DNA of 64,000 nt from Candidatus Blastococcus massiliensis AP3 (GTDB lineage Bacteria > Actinomycetota > Actinomycetes > Mycobacteriales > Geodermatophilaceae): contig NZ_HG931175.1 in assembly GCF_000582785.1 (NCBI RefSeq), positions 161,436 to 225,435 on the forward strand, in the 5' to 3' direction. The notes under the pieces were generated by a model, which was not told where the DNA came from, made no database searches, and saw only the letters and a list, made by a program, of their open reading frames with translations. The translations under genes and the position numbers were made by a program. Positions 52,555-61,292 of the stretch are shown here, one piece after another (the first letter of the stretch is position 1; the number at the start of each line of letters is the position of its first letter).

Positions 52555-53283
52555 TCAGCCGGCAGCAGGGTCCCCGTCGTGGAGGTGGTGGGAGAAGAAG
52601 CCGAGGATCCGCCGCCAGGCGTCCTCCGCGGATGGATGGTGGTAGCCGAAGCCGGCCACCCGCTCGAGGACGGCGAGTGGCCCGGCGTTGTGCCGGTTCA
52701 TGAAGGAGTGGCCGGCCTGTGGGTACTCCTTGACGTCGTGGTCGACCGCGAGGCCGGTCAAGGCCTCGTCCAATCGCTCGGCCGCACCGGGCAGGGTCCT
52801 GTCGCGACCCCCGTAGCTGGCCACCACGGGGCACGCGCCCTGCAGCACGCGCTCGAGGTCCGATGGGATCTGCCCGTAGTTCGGGGCCGAGGCGTCGAAG
52901 CCGCGGGTGGCTGCGAGCAGGGCGAAGCCGCCCCCCATGCAGAAGCCGAGGATTCCCACGCTCCCAGTGCAGTCGGAGCGCCCCGTGAGCCAGGAACGGG
53001 CAGCCGCCAGATCGTCGAAGGCCGGACCTTCTCCACGGGCCAGCGTCCGGAACGTCGAGCGAAGGCAGCGGACAGCTCCCCCGGCGCTGAACAGGTCCGG
53101 CGCCAGGGCCAGGTAGCCGCCGGCCGCCAGGCGGTCGGCCTGCTGCCGGGTGTCGTCGGTGAGTCCGAAGGCCTCGTGCACCACCACGACGCCGGGCCAC
53201 GGGCCCGTGCCGACCGGCGGTACGGCGAGATAGGCCTTCAACTGCGAGGCGCTCGCGGCCCCGCCGATCGTCGTCTCGGGCAT
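52555..53283 (-). CDS. Dienelactone hydrolase family protein
   Basis: The protein has 242 residues from the ATG at 53283 with GGAGG five bases upstream. The nucleophile elbow GFCMGG has Cys115, and the C-terminal AGHSFMN holds the His of the Cys-Asp-His triad. Family members open lactone rings in aromatic or terpene catabolism in the cytoplasm. The upstream extension of the frame overlaps the next gene and is rejected. Confidence 0.88.
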   Translation of the reverse strand: MPETTIGGAASASQLKAYLAVPPVGTGPWPGVVVVHEAFGLTDDTRQQADRLAAGGYLALAPDLFSAGGAVRCLRSTFRTLARGEGPAFDDLAAARSWLTGRSDCTGSVGILGFCMGGGFALLAATRGFDASAPNYGQIPSDLERVLQGACPVVASYGGRDRTLPGAAERLDEALTGLAVDHDVKEYPQAGHSFMNRHNAGPLAVLERVAGFGYHHPSAEDAWRRILGFFSHHLHDGDPAAG

Positions 53284-53335
53284 CACGGCCTCCGGGGTCA
53301 AGTACCAGTCGATGAGCTGTGGGGCAGGCCCGGCG

Positions 53336-54409
53336 TCACATGGACGCCCGCAGTTCCTCGGCGGCCGCCTCCAGGAACTCCACGGCCTCCTCCTCCAGGC
53401 CGGGCAACCGGTCGGCCACCTCCGCCACGGCAGCGACCCGGTCCGACAGCGGGGTGTCGACTCTGGCAGACCGGCCCAGCCGGCTCCAGCCTTCGGCGCA
53501 CCTGTCGTAGGCGAGGCCCGCCTGTTCGCTCGCCGCGCTCCCCGTCCGCCTGGCCACGTCATGGCAGCACTCGGCCTGCAGCCGACGGAACAGCCCACCC
53601 CCGGTGCCCGCCTTCTCGATGAACACGGGGAGGGCAGCCAGCGCGGACTCCAGGGTCACGTCGTCGAGGACCTGCGGCCAGCGGGCCAGGTCGTCGGCGA
53701 ATCGGCGGATGCCGGCCAGCCCGGCTGCACTGATCGAGCCCGGCGGCAGGTCAGGGCGGTTCGCCAGCCCGGAACCCCCGCTGCGCATCCCGGCCCCCGC
53801 GGCGGCGAACGCGTCCGCAGCGGTGGAGCGCAGGTCCGGAAGCCGCTCCGGCCACTCCACGGCGAACGTCGCGTGCCGTGTGGGCGCCGGGAACCCCGTC
53901 GAGCGGCGCGCCCGGGCCAGCGCCGCGTAGGGCACCTCCTGGACGTCCTCGCGGTCGTTGTCGACGACGTAGGCGATCTCCCGCTCGTCGTCGTAGCCGA
54001 CGATGACGACATCGTGCCGGCTCATCTGCAGCCGGACGCGGAGGTAAGGGAGCTCGGCGATGTCAGCCCACACCATGACGGGCCGGCCGGCGACCAGCTC
54101 GTCGCGGACCCACTGCCACCCCAGCGCCTCATCATCGGTACGCCGCAGGTCCACGCCGGCTCCGAGGCGACCGAGCAGGTCCACCTCCATGTCTCCTCCC
54201 CTGCCGACGAGGTAGACCGGCGGGGTCAGGCCCGGCACCCGCATGTACGAGAAGTGCAGTGCACCACCGAGGCCGAACACCAGGCCTTCCGCGGCCGCCT
54301 CCCCTCCCCAAGCAAGGCCGGCCCACTCCAGCAGATCCCGCAGGGCTCCGGATCCGCAGTGCCCGGCCATGCGGTGGGGGTAACCCTCCAGCAGCCGTCC
54401 CCCGGTCAC
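53336..54409 (-). CDS. BtrH N-terminal / DUF4872 protein
   Basis: The protein has 357 residues from a GTG overlapping the thioesterase stop. The N-terminal half (about 10-160) starts GHCGSGALRDLL with Cys18 and has a cysteine-protease-like fold as in BtrH, an acyl-transfer enzyme of butirosin biosynthesis. The C-terminal half (about 185-355) is DUF4872-like and helical. A role in acyl transfer or hydrolysis fits its coupling to a thioesterase gene. The substrate is unknown. Confidence 0.72.
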   Translation of the reverse strand: MTGGRLLEGYPHRMAGHCGSGALRDLLEWAGLAWGGEAAAEGLVFGLGGALHFSYMRVPGLTPPVYLVGRGGDMEVDLLGRLGAGVDLRRTDDEALGWQWVRDELVAGRPVMVWADIAELPYLRVRLQMSRHDVVIVGYDDEREIAYVVDNDREDVQEVPYAALARARRSTGFPAPTRHATFAVEWPERLPDLRSTAADAFAAAGAGMRSGGSGLANRPDLPPGSISAAGLAGIRRFADDLARWPQVLDDVTLESALAALPVFIEKAGTGGGLFRRLQAECCHDVARRTGSAASEQAGLAYDRCAEGWSRLGRSARVDTPLSDRVAAVAEVADRLPGLEEEAVEFLEAAAEELRASM

Positions 54410-54915
54410 GGTGCCACCCTCACCACGTCGCCGCCGCCACGAGCGAAGTGCTCCCGGCCGACGACGACGAAGACGGCGTTCGCTTCGACGACGAGCGCGC
54501 CCCCCTCGTCGGTGCCCTGCGCCCGGACGAACAGCTTCCTGCCCTCCCGGCGCTGTAGTCCGGCCTCGAGCAGATACGGGGTTCCGAGCAGCACCGGCGC
54601 CCGGTAACCGACCTCGAGATGGCGGGTGACAGCGGGCTCCCCGATCCGGTAGAGGAGGAAGCCGAACAGGTCGTCCAGCACCGTGGCGACCGCGCCACCG
54701 TGCGCGATGCCCGGCGCGCCGACATGCCGCTCGTCGAAGGCGTGCTCGGCGCGGACCGCGTCCCCTTCTCGCCAGACCTGCAGGTGGTGGCCGTGTGGGT
54801 TCTCCGGGCCACAGCCGAGGCAGCGTGGATGGTGCGGGGGCAGGTCTCGGGCATGGTCGTGCCCGGCGAACCCCCGCGCCCAGTCGCCGACCACCGAATT
54901 CACGTCGTCCACCAC
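54406..54915 (-). CDS. PaaI-type hotdog thioesterase
   Basis: The protein has 169 residues. A hotdog domain contains GIAHGGAVATVLDDLFG, the acyl-CoA thioesterase helix. CLGCGPENPHGHHL near the start is a common leader in this family and may bind a metal. Three consecutive GTG codons occur near the start; AGGAGG points to the one at 54915 or 54912. It hydrolyses acyl-CoA esters in the cytoplasm. Confidence 0.85.
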   Translation of the reverse strand: MVDDVNSVVGDWARGFAGHDHARDLPPHHPRCLGCGPENPHGHHLQVWREGDAVRAEHAFDERHVGAPGIAHGGAVATVLDDLFGFLLYRIGEPAVTRHLEVGYRAPVLLGTPYLLEAGLQRREGRKLFVRAQGTDEGGALVVEANAVFVVVGREHFARGGGDVVRVAP

Positions 54916-55024
54916 CACTGCCTCCTGTCGGACCCGTCTGATTGAGATTTCACGCGTGCACACTCCGGCCCGTGCGTCCCGGCGAGCCGGATGGGGGCAA
55001 CTTCGGCGTCGCCGACCGGCGTGC

Positions 55025-56572
55025 TCAGCGGTGTACCGCCGCTTCTCCTCCGCCGTGCTGCTGCCGCAACACCGTCTTCAGCACCTTGCCGGTGGCGTTG
55101 CGCGGGAGCTCGGCGACGAACTCGACCCGCGTGGGGCACTTGAAGTGTGCGAGCCGTTCGCGGGCGTACGCGATCAGTTCCTCGGCCGTCGTCGCGGCGC
55201 CGTCCTGGAGCGCGACGACGGCCACCGGTGTCTCCCCCCAGCGGTCGTGGGGGACGCCGACGACAGCCACCTCGCGGACGGAATCATGCCGGTAGAGCAC
55301 CTGCTCGGCCTCGATGGGGTACACGTTCTCGCCACCGGTGATGATCATGTCCTTCTTGCGGTCGACGAGCGTCATGAAGCCCTCGGGGTCCATGCGCCCG
55401 AGGTCGCCGGTGTGGAACCACCCACCGCGGAATGCCTCGGCCGTGGCCTCCGGTAGACCCCAGTAGCCGGCGAACACGTTGGGTCCGCGCAGCACGAGCT
55501 CTCCGACCTCCCCGGTGCGGACGTCCCTGTCGGCGTCATCGACGATGCGCGCCCGGACGTGGAACATCGGCCGGCCGATGGAACCCGCCTTCTCCTTGAC
55601 GTGGTCGGCGTCCAGCACTGACACACCGGGCGCTGTCTCGGTCATCCCGAAGCCCTCCTGGAAGGGCAGTCCCTTCCCCTGGAAGAAGTCGATGACCGGC
55701 AGCGGGCACGGCGCTCCCCCGGACACTGCCAGCTCCAGCGACGACAGGTCGAAGTCGTCCAAACCGGGCACCGACATGAGCGCCGCCCACATCGCCGGGA
55801 CCATGAACTGCACGGTGGTCCGCTCCCGGGACATGGCCTCCACGGTCCGGAGCGGATCGAACGACGGCAGCAGGACGTTGGTCCCGCCGACGTAGAGCAG
55901 CGGCAGCGTGTGGACACCCAGGCCACCGATGTGGAACATCGGCGCCACTGTCACCGTGACGTCGCTCTCGCGAAGCCCTCGGCCGAAGGAGAGACTGTTC
56001 ACGACGTTCCACAGGTGGTTGTCGTGGGTCAGCATCGCCCCCTTGGGACGTCCCGTGGTCCCGGACGTGTACATCAGACAGGACAGGTCCCGACGGTCGA
56101 CGTCGGTATCCACGGGCCGGGGATCGCCGCTGCTCAGCACCTGCTCGTAGTCGAGCTCCCCGTCCTCGGGCTCTCCGCCGACGACCAGGCGGGACCGGAC
56201 CCGCACCCCGTCCGCGGTGACTGCTGCGCGCGCCACTGGCGCGAGGGGCGCCGAGTACACGAAGGTGTCCGACCCAGAGTCGACCAGGAGGTAGGCGACC
56301 TCCGCCGGCCCGAGCCGCACGTTCATGGGCACGAACACAGCCCCCAGCTTCGCGGTGGCCAGCATGGTCTCGAGGAACGCTGTGCTGTTGAGCAGGAGCC
56401 CGGCGACCCGGTCCCCTTGGCGGACCCCGAGCGCACGCAGCGCTCGGGCCAGCTGATCGATGTTCCTGTCCAGCTCGGCATAGGTGAGGCGCCGGTTTCC
56501 GTCCACCAGTGCGAGCCGGTCCCCGGACAGGAACGCCCTCGTGGCGACCCAGCCACCGATTCCCTCGTCCAT
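55025..56572 (-). CDS. Acyl-CoA synthetase (AMP-forming)
   Basis: The protein has 515 residues. The AMP-binding loop YTSGTTGRPKG is at 168-178, GFGMTE and GWFHTGDLG follow, and NATGKVLK near the end has the catalytic lysine. It activates a carboxylic acid with ATP and CoA. The ATG at 56572 has GAGGG upstream. Two palindromes in the gap to the divergent TetR gene suggest repression. The next downstream gene, a thioesterase, may undo or balance its reaction. Confidence 0.92.
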   Translation of the reverse strand: MDEGIGGWVATRAFLSGDRLALVDGNRRLTYAELDRNIDQLARALRALGVRQGDRVAGLLLNSTAFLETMLATAKLGAVFVPMNVRLGPAEVAYLLVDSGSDTFVYSAPLAPVARAAVTADGVRVRSRLVVGGEPEDGELDYEQVLSSGDPRPVDTDVDRRDLSCLMYTSGTTGRPKGAMLTHDNHLWNVVNSLSFGRGLRESDVTVTVAPMFHIGGLGVHTLPLLYVGGTNVLLPSFDPLRTVEAMSRERTTVQFMVPAMWAALMSVPGLDDFDLSSLELAVSGGAPCPLPVIDFFQGKGLPFQEGFGMTETAPGVSVLDADHVKEKAGSIGRPMFHVRARIVDDADRDVRTGEVGELVLRGPNVFAGYWGLPEATAEAFRGGWFHTGDLGRMDPEGFMTLVDRKKDMIITGGENVYPIEAEQVLYRHDSVREVAVVGVPHDRWGETPVAVVALQDGAATTAEELIAYARERLAHFKCPTRVEFVAELPRNATGKVLKTVLRQQHGGGEAAVHR

Positions 56573-56600
56573 GCGCCACCCTCTTCGTCGGGACAACAGT

Positions 56601-56618
56601 CCGTGACCCAGGTCACGG
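56601..56618. promoter_or_regulatory. Perfect palindrome upstream of the acyl-CoA synthetase
   Basis: CCGTGACC and GGTCACGG flank CA, a perfect 18-bp site 29 nt upstream of the synthetase start. The GTGACC/GGTCAC core is a typical dimer target. Confidence 0.55.
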
Positions 56619-56632
56619 CAGCTTGGTCCAAA

Positions 56633-56650
56633 CTTGACGGTGTCGTCAAG
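56633..56650. promoter_or_regulatory. TetR-type operator, copy 1
   Basis: CTTGACG and CGTCAAG flank GTGT, a perfect 7-4-7 inverted repeat, 36 nt before the TetR start. The same architecture recurs at 59776-59793. Confidence 0.6.
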
Positions 56651-56685
56651 ATGGAGCCCGCGGCCATCGGCGGAAGGGACGGAGC

Positions 56686-57354
56686 ATGACCTCGGCAGGA
56701 CCTGCGTCACCTCCGGCCACGGCGCGTGGCCGCCGCACCCGATCCGCACTGCTGACGGCCGGACGGCAGCTGTTCGAGGAGTGCGGGTTCTCCGCCGTGG
56801 GGATCGATGACATCGCCTTACGCGCGGGGGTCTCCCACGGCACGTTCTACACGTGGTTCGACTCCAAGGAGACGTTGCTCCGCGAGATCGTCAGCGAGGT
56901 CGCCGCAGAGGTCTTCTCGGCGACCTCGATCGGTACCCGCCTGCCGGCCAAAGCTGCGTACGCGCGCATCGAGGCCGCCAACCGGTCCTTCCTGCGTGCT
57001 GTCACCCGGCACTCCCGCATCCTCCGAGTGCTGGACTCGCTGGCGGACACCCAGGAGGACTTCCGACAGCTCCGCTCGGAGATGCGTGAGTCGTTCGTCC
57101 AGCGTGGGATGGAGGGCCTGATCCGGCTGCAGGAGCTGGGCCTGGCCGACCCGCTGCTGCCACCGCGGGCGACGGCCAGCGCGCTGGGCGCGATGGTGGA
57201 GTCCTTCGCCCACGTGTGGCAGGACCCGGTGGAAGAACTCGACGAAGCCGCCGCCGTCGACGTCCTCACCCGGTTGTGGGCGGGGGCGATAGGTCTGGCG
57301 CCGCCGGCCCGACCCGCCGGTGAAGGCACCGCCGAGAGCCCCGGCGCGGGCTGA
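56686..57354 (+). CDS. TetR-family regulator of acyl-CoA genes
   Basis: The protein has 222 residues. The helix-turn-helix has IDDIALRAGVSHGTFYTWFD at about 40-59, and the C-terminal domain is of the TetR_C type. AAGGGACGGAG precedes the ATG. It is divergent from the acyl-CoA synthetase, and its likely operator sequence also occurs before the acyl-CoA dehydrogenase gene, so it may run both. Confidence 0.88.
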   Translation: MTSAGPASPPATARGRRTRSALLTAGRQLFEECGFSAVGIDDIALRAGVSHGTFYTWFDSKETLLREIVSEVAAEVFSATSIGTRLPAKAAYARIEAANRSFLRAVTRHSRILRVLDSLADTQEDFRQLRSEMRESFVQRGMEGLIRLQELGLADPLLPPRATASALGAMVESFAHVWQDPVEELDEAAAVDVLTRLWAGAIGLAPPARPAGEGTAESPGAG

Positions 57355-57398
57355 CCCTGCTGGGACCGCCGAGGGACCGCGCGGGGCGGCCCGGCCGG

Positions 57399-58463
57399 TC
57401 AGTGCTGCACCCAATGCCACGGCGTCTCGCGGCTGCGCCGCACCCGACCCCTGCTCTCCAGGAGAACCAGGTGCGCCAGGGTCTCGGCAACAGCCGCTCT
57501 GCGCATGAAACCCGAGATCTGCTGCCATGGCCGCGACCAGCTCAGCGCGGCGGTCAGCTCCCAGGTCGTGGGCGCCGTCGTCACAGCAGCGTGGATCTCC
57601 TGCAGTCGGGCGTCGTGGTGGCCCACCAGCGCCGACACGCGCGCCGCCAGACCGGCGAAGCGGTACTCGTGCCCGGGCAGCACCTCGTCCAGGTGGGAGT
57701 CCAGCGCCCCGACACGCGCCAGGGAATCGATGAAGTCGGCCAGCGGGTTGCCGCCCGACTGCGCGTGCACCCCGATGTTGGGTGTGATGCGGGGCAGGAC
57801 GTGGTCGCCGGAGAAGAGGAGGCGACGACGGTGCTCGTGGAAGCACAGGTGCCCGGGCGAATGGCCGGGAGTGTGCACGGCACGCAGATCCCATCCAGGC
57901 AAGGGCAGCCGGTCACCGTCGCGGATGAGGCGGTCCGGTTCGGCCTGGCGGACGTAGTCGGCGATCTGCAGCGAGGCCCCGGACAGGACCCGGAGCTCGT
58001 CCTCGGGCACTCCGCAGTTCCGCAGCAGTGCGACCATGCCCTCCAGCAGGTCGGTGATGCCGGCCCCGTACCGGGCCGGCAGCAGCGCAGCGTCGTCGGG
58101 ATGCAGCCCCACCCAGGCCCCTGACGCCTCACGGACCCGGCCCGCCAGGCCGTAGTGATCGGGATGGATGTGCGTCACCATGACGCCGCGGACGTCGGCG
58201 ACCACGTACCCCGCCGTCGCCAGGCCCTGGGTGAGGGCTTGCCAGGCGTCGTCGGTGTCCCACCCGGCGTCGATCAGTGCCACCCCGTCATCGAGCTCGA
58301 GGGCGTAGACGAGGACGTAGCGCAGGGGGCTGTCGGGAATGGGCACCGGGATCGACCACAGCCCCTGCTGGACCCGCTCCACCGGCGGCAGTACGTTTTC
58401 GACCCACGCCCGTTGCTGCTTGACGCCGGTGACCCACAACGGGCCGGCGGACCCCGCGGTCAC
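57399..58463 (-). CDS. MBL-fold hydrolase
   Basis: The protein has 354 residues from a GTG overlapping the dehydrogenase stop. The metal motif THIHPDHYG gives HxHxDH at 98-103, with HTPGHSPGH and LPGHE later. A C-terminal helical domain of about 90 residues is typical of the lactonase/thioesterase-like MBL group. It may open a lactone or thioester formed by the nearby acyl-CoA enzymes. Confidence 0.88.
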   Translation of the reverse strand: MTAGSAGPLWVTGVKQQRAWVENVLPPVERVQQGLWSIPVPIPDSPLRYVLVYALELDDGVALIDAGWDTDDAWQALTQGLATAGYVVADVRGVMVTHIHPDHYGLAGRVREASGAWVGLHPDDAALLPARYGAGITDLLEGMVALLRNCGVPEDELRVLSGASLQIADYVRQAEPDRLIRDGDRLPLPGWDLRAVHTPGHSPGHLCFHEHRRRLLFSGDHVLPRITPNIGVHAQSGGNPLADFIDSLARVGALDSHLDEVLPGHEYRFAGLAARVSALVGHHDARLQEIHAAVTTAPTTWELTAALSWSRPWQQISGFMRRAAVAETLAHLVLLESRGRVRRSRETPWHWVQH

Positions 58464-59629
58464 AGACCCATCCGCTTGCTGATGACCTCGTTCATGATCT
58501 CGTTCGCCCCGCCGCCGATGCCGAGTATCCGGGCGTCCCGGTAGTGCCGTTCGACCTCCGACTCCCGCATGTATCCCATGCCGCCGAAGATCTGCACCGC
58601 CTCGTCAACCACGAAGTCACAGGCGTAGACGGCGGTGTTCTTCGCCATCGACACCTCGGTGACGACGTCCTCCCCGGCCAGGTAGCGCTGCGCCACAGCT
58701 CGCGTGTAGGTGCGGGCGACGTCGACCTGACGCGCCATCTCGGCGAGCTTGTGCCGGATCACCTGTCGAGAGGAGAGCGGCCGCCCGAAGGTCTCCCGGT
58801 CCCGCGCCCACCCGAGGGCCAGGTCCAGGGCGCGGGCCGCGGTGGCGTAGGCCTGGACTGCCAGGCCGATCCGCTCGCTCTGGAACTGCTGCATGATCTG
58901 CACGAAGCCGGAGTTCTCTGTGCCCACCAGCTGCGCGGCCGGCACGCGGACGTCGGTGAAGGCCAGCTCGGCTGTGTCGCTGCACCGCCAGCCCATCTTG
59001 TCCAGCCGCCGGGAGACGCTGAACCCGGGCGTGTTCGTGTCGATGACGAGCAGCGAGACACCGCCGTGACCCGGTCCGCCGGTGCGCACAGCGGTGGTCA
59101 CGAAGTCGGCGCGGACCCCGCTGGTGATGAAGGTCTTGGCTCCGTTGACCACGTACTCGTCGCCTTCGCGCACGGCCCGGGTGCGCAGATTTGCGACATC
59201 CGAGCCCCCGCCGGGCTCGGTCACCGCGAGCGAACCGATCAGCTCCCCGGCCAGCGTGGGTCGGACGTAGCGGTCGACCAGCTCGGCGCTGCCGTGGGCG
59301 GCGATGTGCGGCACGGCGATGCCGTGGGTGAACAGCGAGGCACAGACACCTGTGGACCCACCCCCGTGCAGGATCTCCTCGGTCATGACCGCCGAGTCGA
59401 TCGCGTTGCCGCCGCTGCCGCCCACCTCTTCGGCGAACCCGACGCCGAGCAGGCCCGCGCCGGCCGCCTTACGGTGCAGATCGCGCGGCAGCTCGCCATC
59501 CCGTTCCCACTCGGCCATGTTCGGAGCGATCTCCCGGGCCACGAAGTCGCGGGCGAGCCGGCGGAGGGCCACCCGCTCGGGCGTGCTCCATGGGTCGGGG
59601 GCGTGCGCGGTGACGTCGGTAGGGCTCAT
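58460..59629 (-). CDS. Acyl-CoA dehydrogenase
   Basis: The protein has 389 residues from the ATG at 59629 with GGAGGAG upstream. VTEPGGGSDVANLRT is the FAD and substrate signature. RDARILGIGGGANEIM is the C-terminal signature, where the usual catalytic Glu position reads Gly, so the base may sit elsewhere, as known for some family members. It oxidises an acyl-CoA and passes electrons to ETF, fitting the EtfD gene in this window. Confidence 0.9.
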   Translation of the reverse strand: MSPTDVTAHAPDPWSTPERVALRRLARDFVAREIAPNMAEWERDGELPRDLHRKAAGAGLLGVGFAEEVGGSGGNAIDSAVMTEEILHGGGSTGVCASLFTHGIAVPHIAAHGSAELVDRYVRPTLAGELIGSLAVTEPGGGSDVANLRTRAVREGDEYVVNGAKTFITSGVRADFVTTAVRTGGPGHGGVSLLVIDTNTPGFSVSRRLDKMGWRCSDTAELAFTDVRVPAAQLVGTENSGFVQIMQQFQSERIGLAVQAYATAARALDLALGWARDRETFGRPLSSRQVIRHKLAEMARQVDVARTYTRAVAQRYLAGEDVVTEVSMAKNTAVYACDFVVDEAVQIFGGMGYMRESEVERHYRDARILGIGGGANEIMNEVISKRMGL

Positions 59630-59990
59630 GACTGCTCTCCTCCGGTCGGTCCTCCCGCAGCTGGTACACAGGCGGCCGCGTGCATGTCGAGCAGGGCCGC
59701 GATGCACCCTCCGCGCCTCGAACGACGTGAGCCACTACGACACCTCAAGCAGGTCGTAGGGACGGCCACGGAGGACTTGACGTCACCGTCAGGTTAGTCG
59801 TCCGTGGATGTGGCGCACAACACCCGCATCGTTCGCGCCGGCCATTCCGACAGCGGACTCGCAGCGCCGAGAGGCTCCGGTTGCGCTGGCTGCAGCGGTG
59901 GCGGATGTCGGCTCCACTACGCGCGATCCACCACGTCCTGCGGGAGCGGGAGTACCGCCAGATCGCCCACCAGTGCGGTAGGGAGAACGC
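59630..59990. other. Gap between dehydrogenase and EthD genes
   Basis: These 361 nt hold the operator-like repeat at 59776-59793 and probably the two divergent promoters. A frame ending on the EthD start is discussed under rejected items. I see no supported gene. Confidence 0.5.
59776..59793. promoter_or_regulatory. TetR-type operator, copy 2
   Basis: CTTGACG and CGTCAGG flank TCAC. It has the 7-4-7 layout of the site at 56633-56650 with one mismatch in the right arm. It lies about 147 nt upstream of the acyl-CoA dehydrogenase start. Confidence 0.5.
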
Positions 59991-60302
59991 ATGACGCACA
60001 GATTGCTCGTCCAGTACGGCCGTCCGACGGACCCTTCTGCGTTCGACCAGCACTACCGCGACGTCCACGTCCCGCTCGCACGGAAGATCCCCGGCGTGGT
60101 GCGCTTCGACATCGGCCACGCCAACGCTCTGGACGGCGACACCGCGCCGTACCTGGTTGCCGTGCTCGACTTCGCCTCCGCCGAGGCGTTCGCTTCCGGC
60201 ATGGGGTCCCCCGAGGGCACGGCCGCCGCCGGCGACGTGCCGAACTTCGCCACCGGCGGCGCGAGCATGAGCCACTACGACATAGAGGACTTCACTCCCT
60301 GA
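59991..60302 (+). CDS. EthD-family small protein
   Basis: The protein has 103 residues. YRDVHVPLARKIPG with the conserved His near residue 25 and an Asp-rich end are typical of EthD-like ferredoxin-fold dimers, which accompany P450 and catabolic clusters. GGGAG precedes the ATG, and a terminator follows six bases after the stop. The exact role is unknown. Confidence 0.85.
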   Translation: MTHRLLVQYGRPTDPSAFDQHYRDVHVPLARKIPGVVRFDIGHANALDGDTAPYLVAVLDFASAEAFASGMGSPEGTAAAGDVPNFATGGASMSHYDIEDFTP

Positions 60303-60307
60303 GCTGC

Positions 60308-60345
60308 CGGGTGCCGTCCTCCGGTGCGACGGGGGACGGCACCCG
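60308..60345 (+). terminator. Terminator hairpin after the EthD gene
   Basis: CGGGTGCCGTCC (60308-60319) pairs perfectly over 12 bp with GGACGGCACCCG (60334-60345), six bases after the stop. Confidence 0.7.
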
Positions 60346-60480
60346 CGTCGGTCCAGGGGACTGCGCTCCCTCGACCGATTTCCCATTGCCGGCGGGCGCG
60401 GGAGGCGGCGGCGGCTCTACCGTCGCACCGGTGGGGGGGGCTCCGGTGCCGGGTCCCGGGGGCGAGCGGGGCCGCGACGC

Positions 60481-60865
60481 GGGCCCCTGCTCGTCGCCAC
60501 CGCCTCCGGCACGGTGCTGAACCCGCTCAATTCCTCGCTGATCGCCGTCGCCCTGATCCAGCTGGCGGAGGACTTCGAGCTGTTGTTCGCCTGCGTCTCC
60601 TGGATGATCTCGCTGTTCCACCTGACCAGCGCGGTGGCCCAGCCGGTCTCCGGCCGGCTCGGAGACGTGTTCGGGCCACGCCGACTGTTCCTCGCGGGGC
60701 TCGCGCCGGTCGGCCTGGCCAGCCCGCGGCGCCGCTCTCCCCCGAACTTCGCCACGCTCCTGGCCATCCGGGCGGTCCAGGCGCTGGGCAGCTCCGCGAT
60801 CTACCCCCTCCGGCATGGCGATCATCCGCCGGCTGGTCGTGGAGGGCCGGGCCCGCGCGCTGGCC
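60481..60865 (+). pseudogene. N-terminal fossil of an MFS transporter
   Basis: In frame from 60481 the translation has LLVATASGTVLNPLNSSL, then SWMISLFHLTSAVAQPVSGR and GDVFGPRRLFLAGL, the first helices of an EmrB/QacA-type MFS exporter. A frameshift at a C run near 60810 moves the sequence to [20 protein letters not shown] in the next frame. At about 60865 the transporter sequence ends and aroA sequence begins on the other strand. The C-terminal end of an MFS gene reappears at 63104. Confidence 0.75.
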
Positions 60866-61250
60866 GTCGATCAGCCCGGCGTTGGGGCGGTCGTGCAGGT
60901 CGCGGGTCGCCGTCCACGGTGACCGGGCCGTCGGCGAGGGCGGCCACCGGGGGGAGGAACCGCAGCACCGTGCCGGCCAGCCCGGCGTCGACCGTGACCG
61001 GACCGCTGAGCGTTCCGGGTGCGACCAGCCAGTCGCTGCCGTCGACGTCGTCGATGCCGACTCAGAGTGCGCCCAGGCCTGCGGCCATGAGGTCGGTGTC
61101 GCGCGCCCTGAGGGGGTGCACGAGCCGACTGGGGCCGTCCGCCAGCGCGGCGAGCACGAGTGCCCGGGCGGTCAGCGACTTCGACCCGGGCAGGGACACG
61201 ACGGCGTCGACCGGAGCAGGGTGGTGCGGCGCGGGCCAGACGTCTCTCAC
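60866..61250 (-). pseudogene. aroA: Truncated aroA (EPSP synthase) fossil
   Basis: From a GTG at 61250 the frame gives [38 protein letters not shown] and [13 protein letters not shown], which is the EPSP synthase N-terminus. An in-frame TGA then interrupts (61062), and the same frame goes on with [16 protein letters not shown] and [20 protein letters not shown] before a frameshift. Only about 130 of some 430 residues are present. Since the shikimate pathway is normally required, an intact aroA should exist elsewhere in the genome. Confidence 0.8.
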
Positions 61251-61292
61251 GAGGTCAGTCTGCCCGCCCGCGCCGCACCTCCCCGCACGTGC

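Noticed and set aside
59821-59994. An open frame ending RAIHHVLREREYRQIAHQCG with its stop overlapping the EthD start
   Set aside because: It looks faintly like a helix-turn-helix end and the ATGA overlap is suggestive. There is no start codon with a ribosome site and no recognisable family, and it overlaps the presumed promoter region.
60420-60440. Run of G residues near 60432 as a possible phase-variable tract
   Set aside because: It lies in front of an already broken MFS gene and affects no intact frame.
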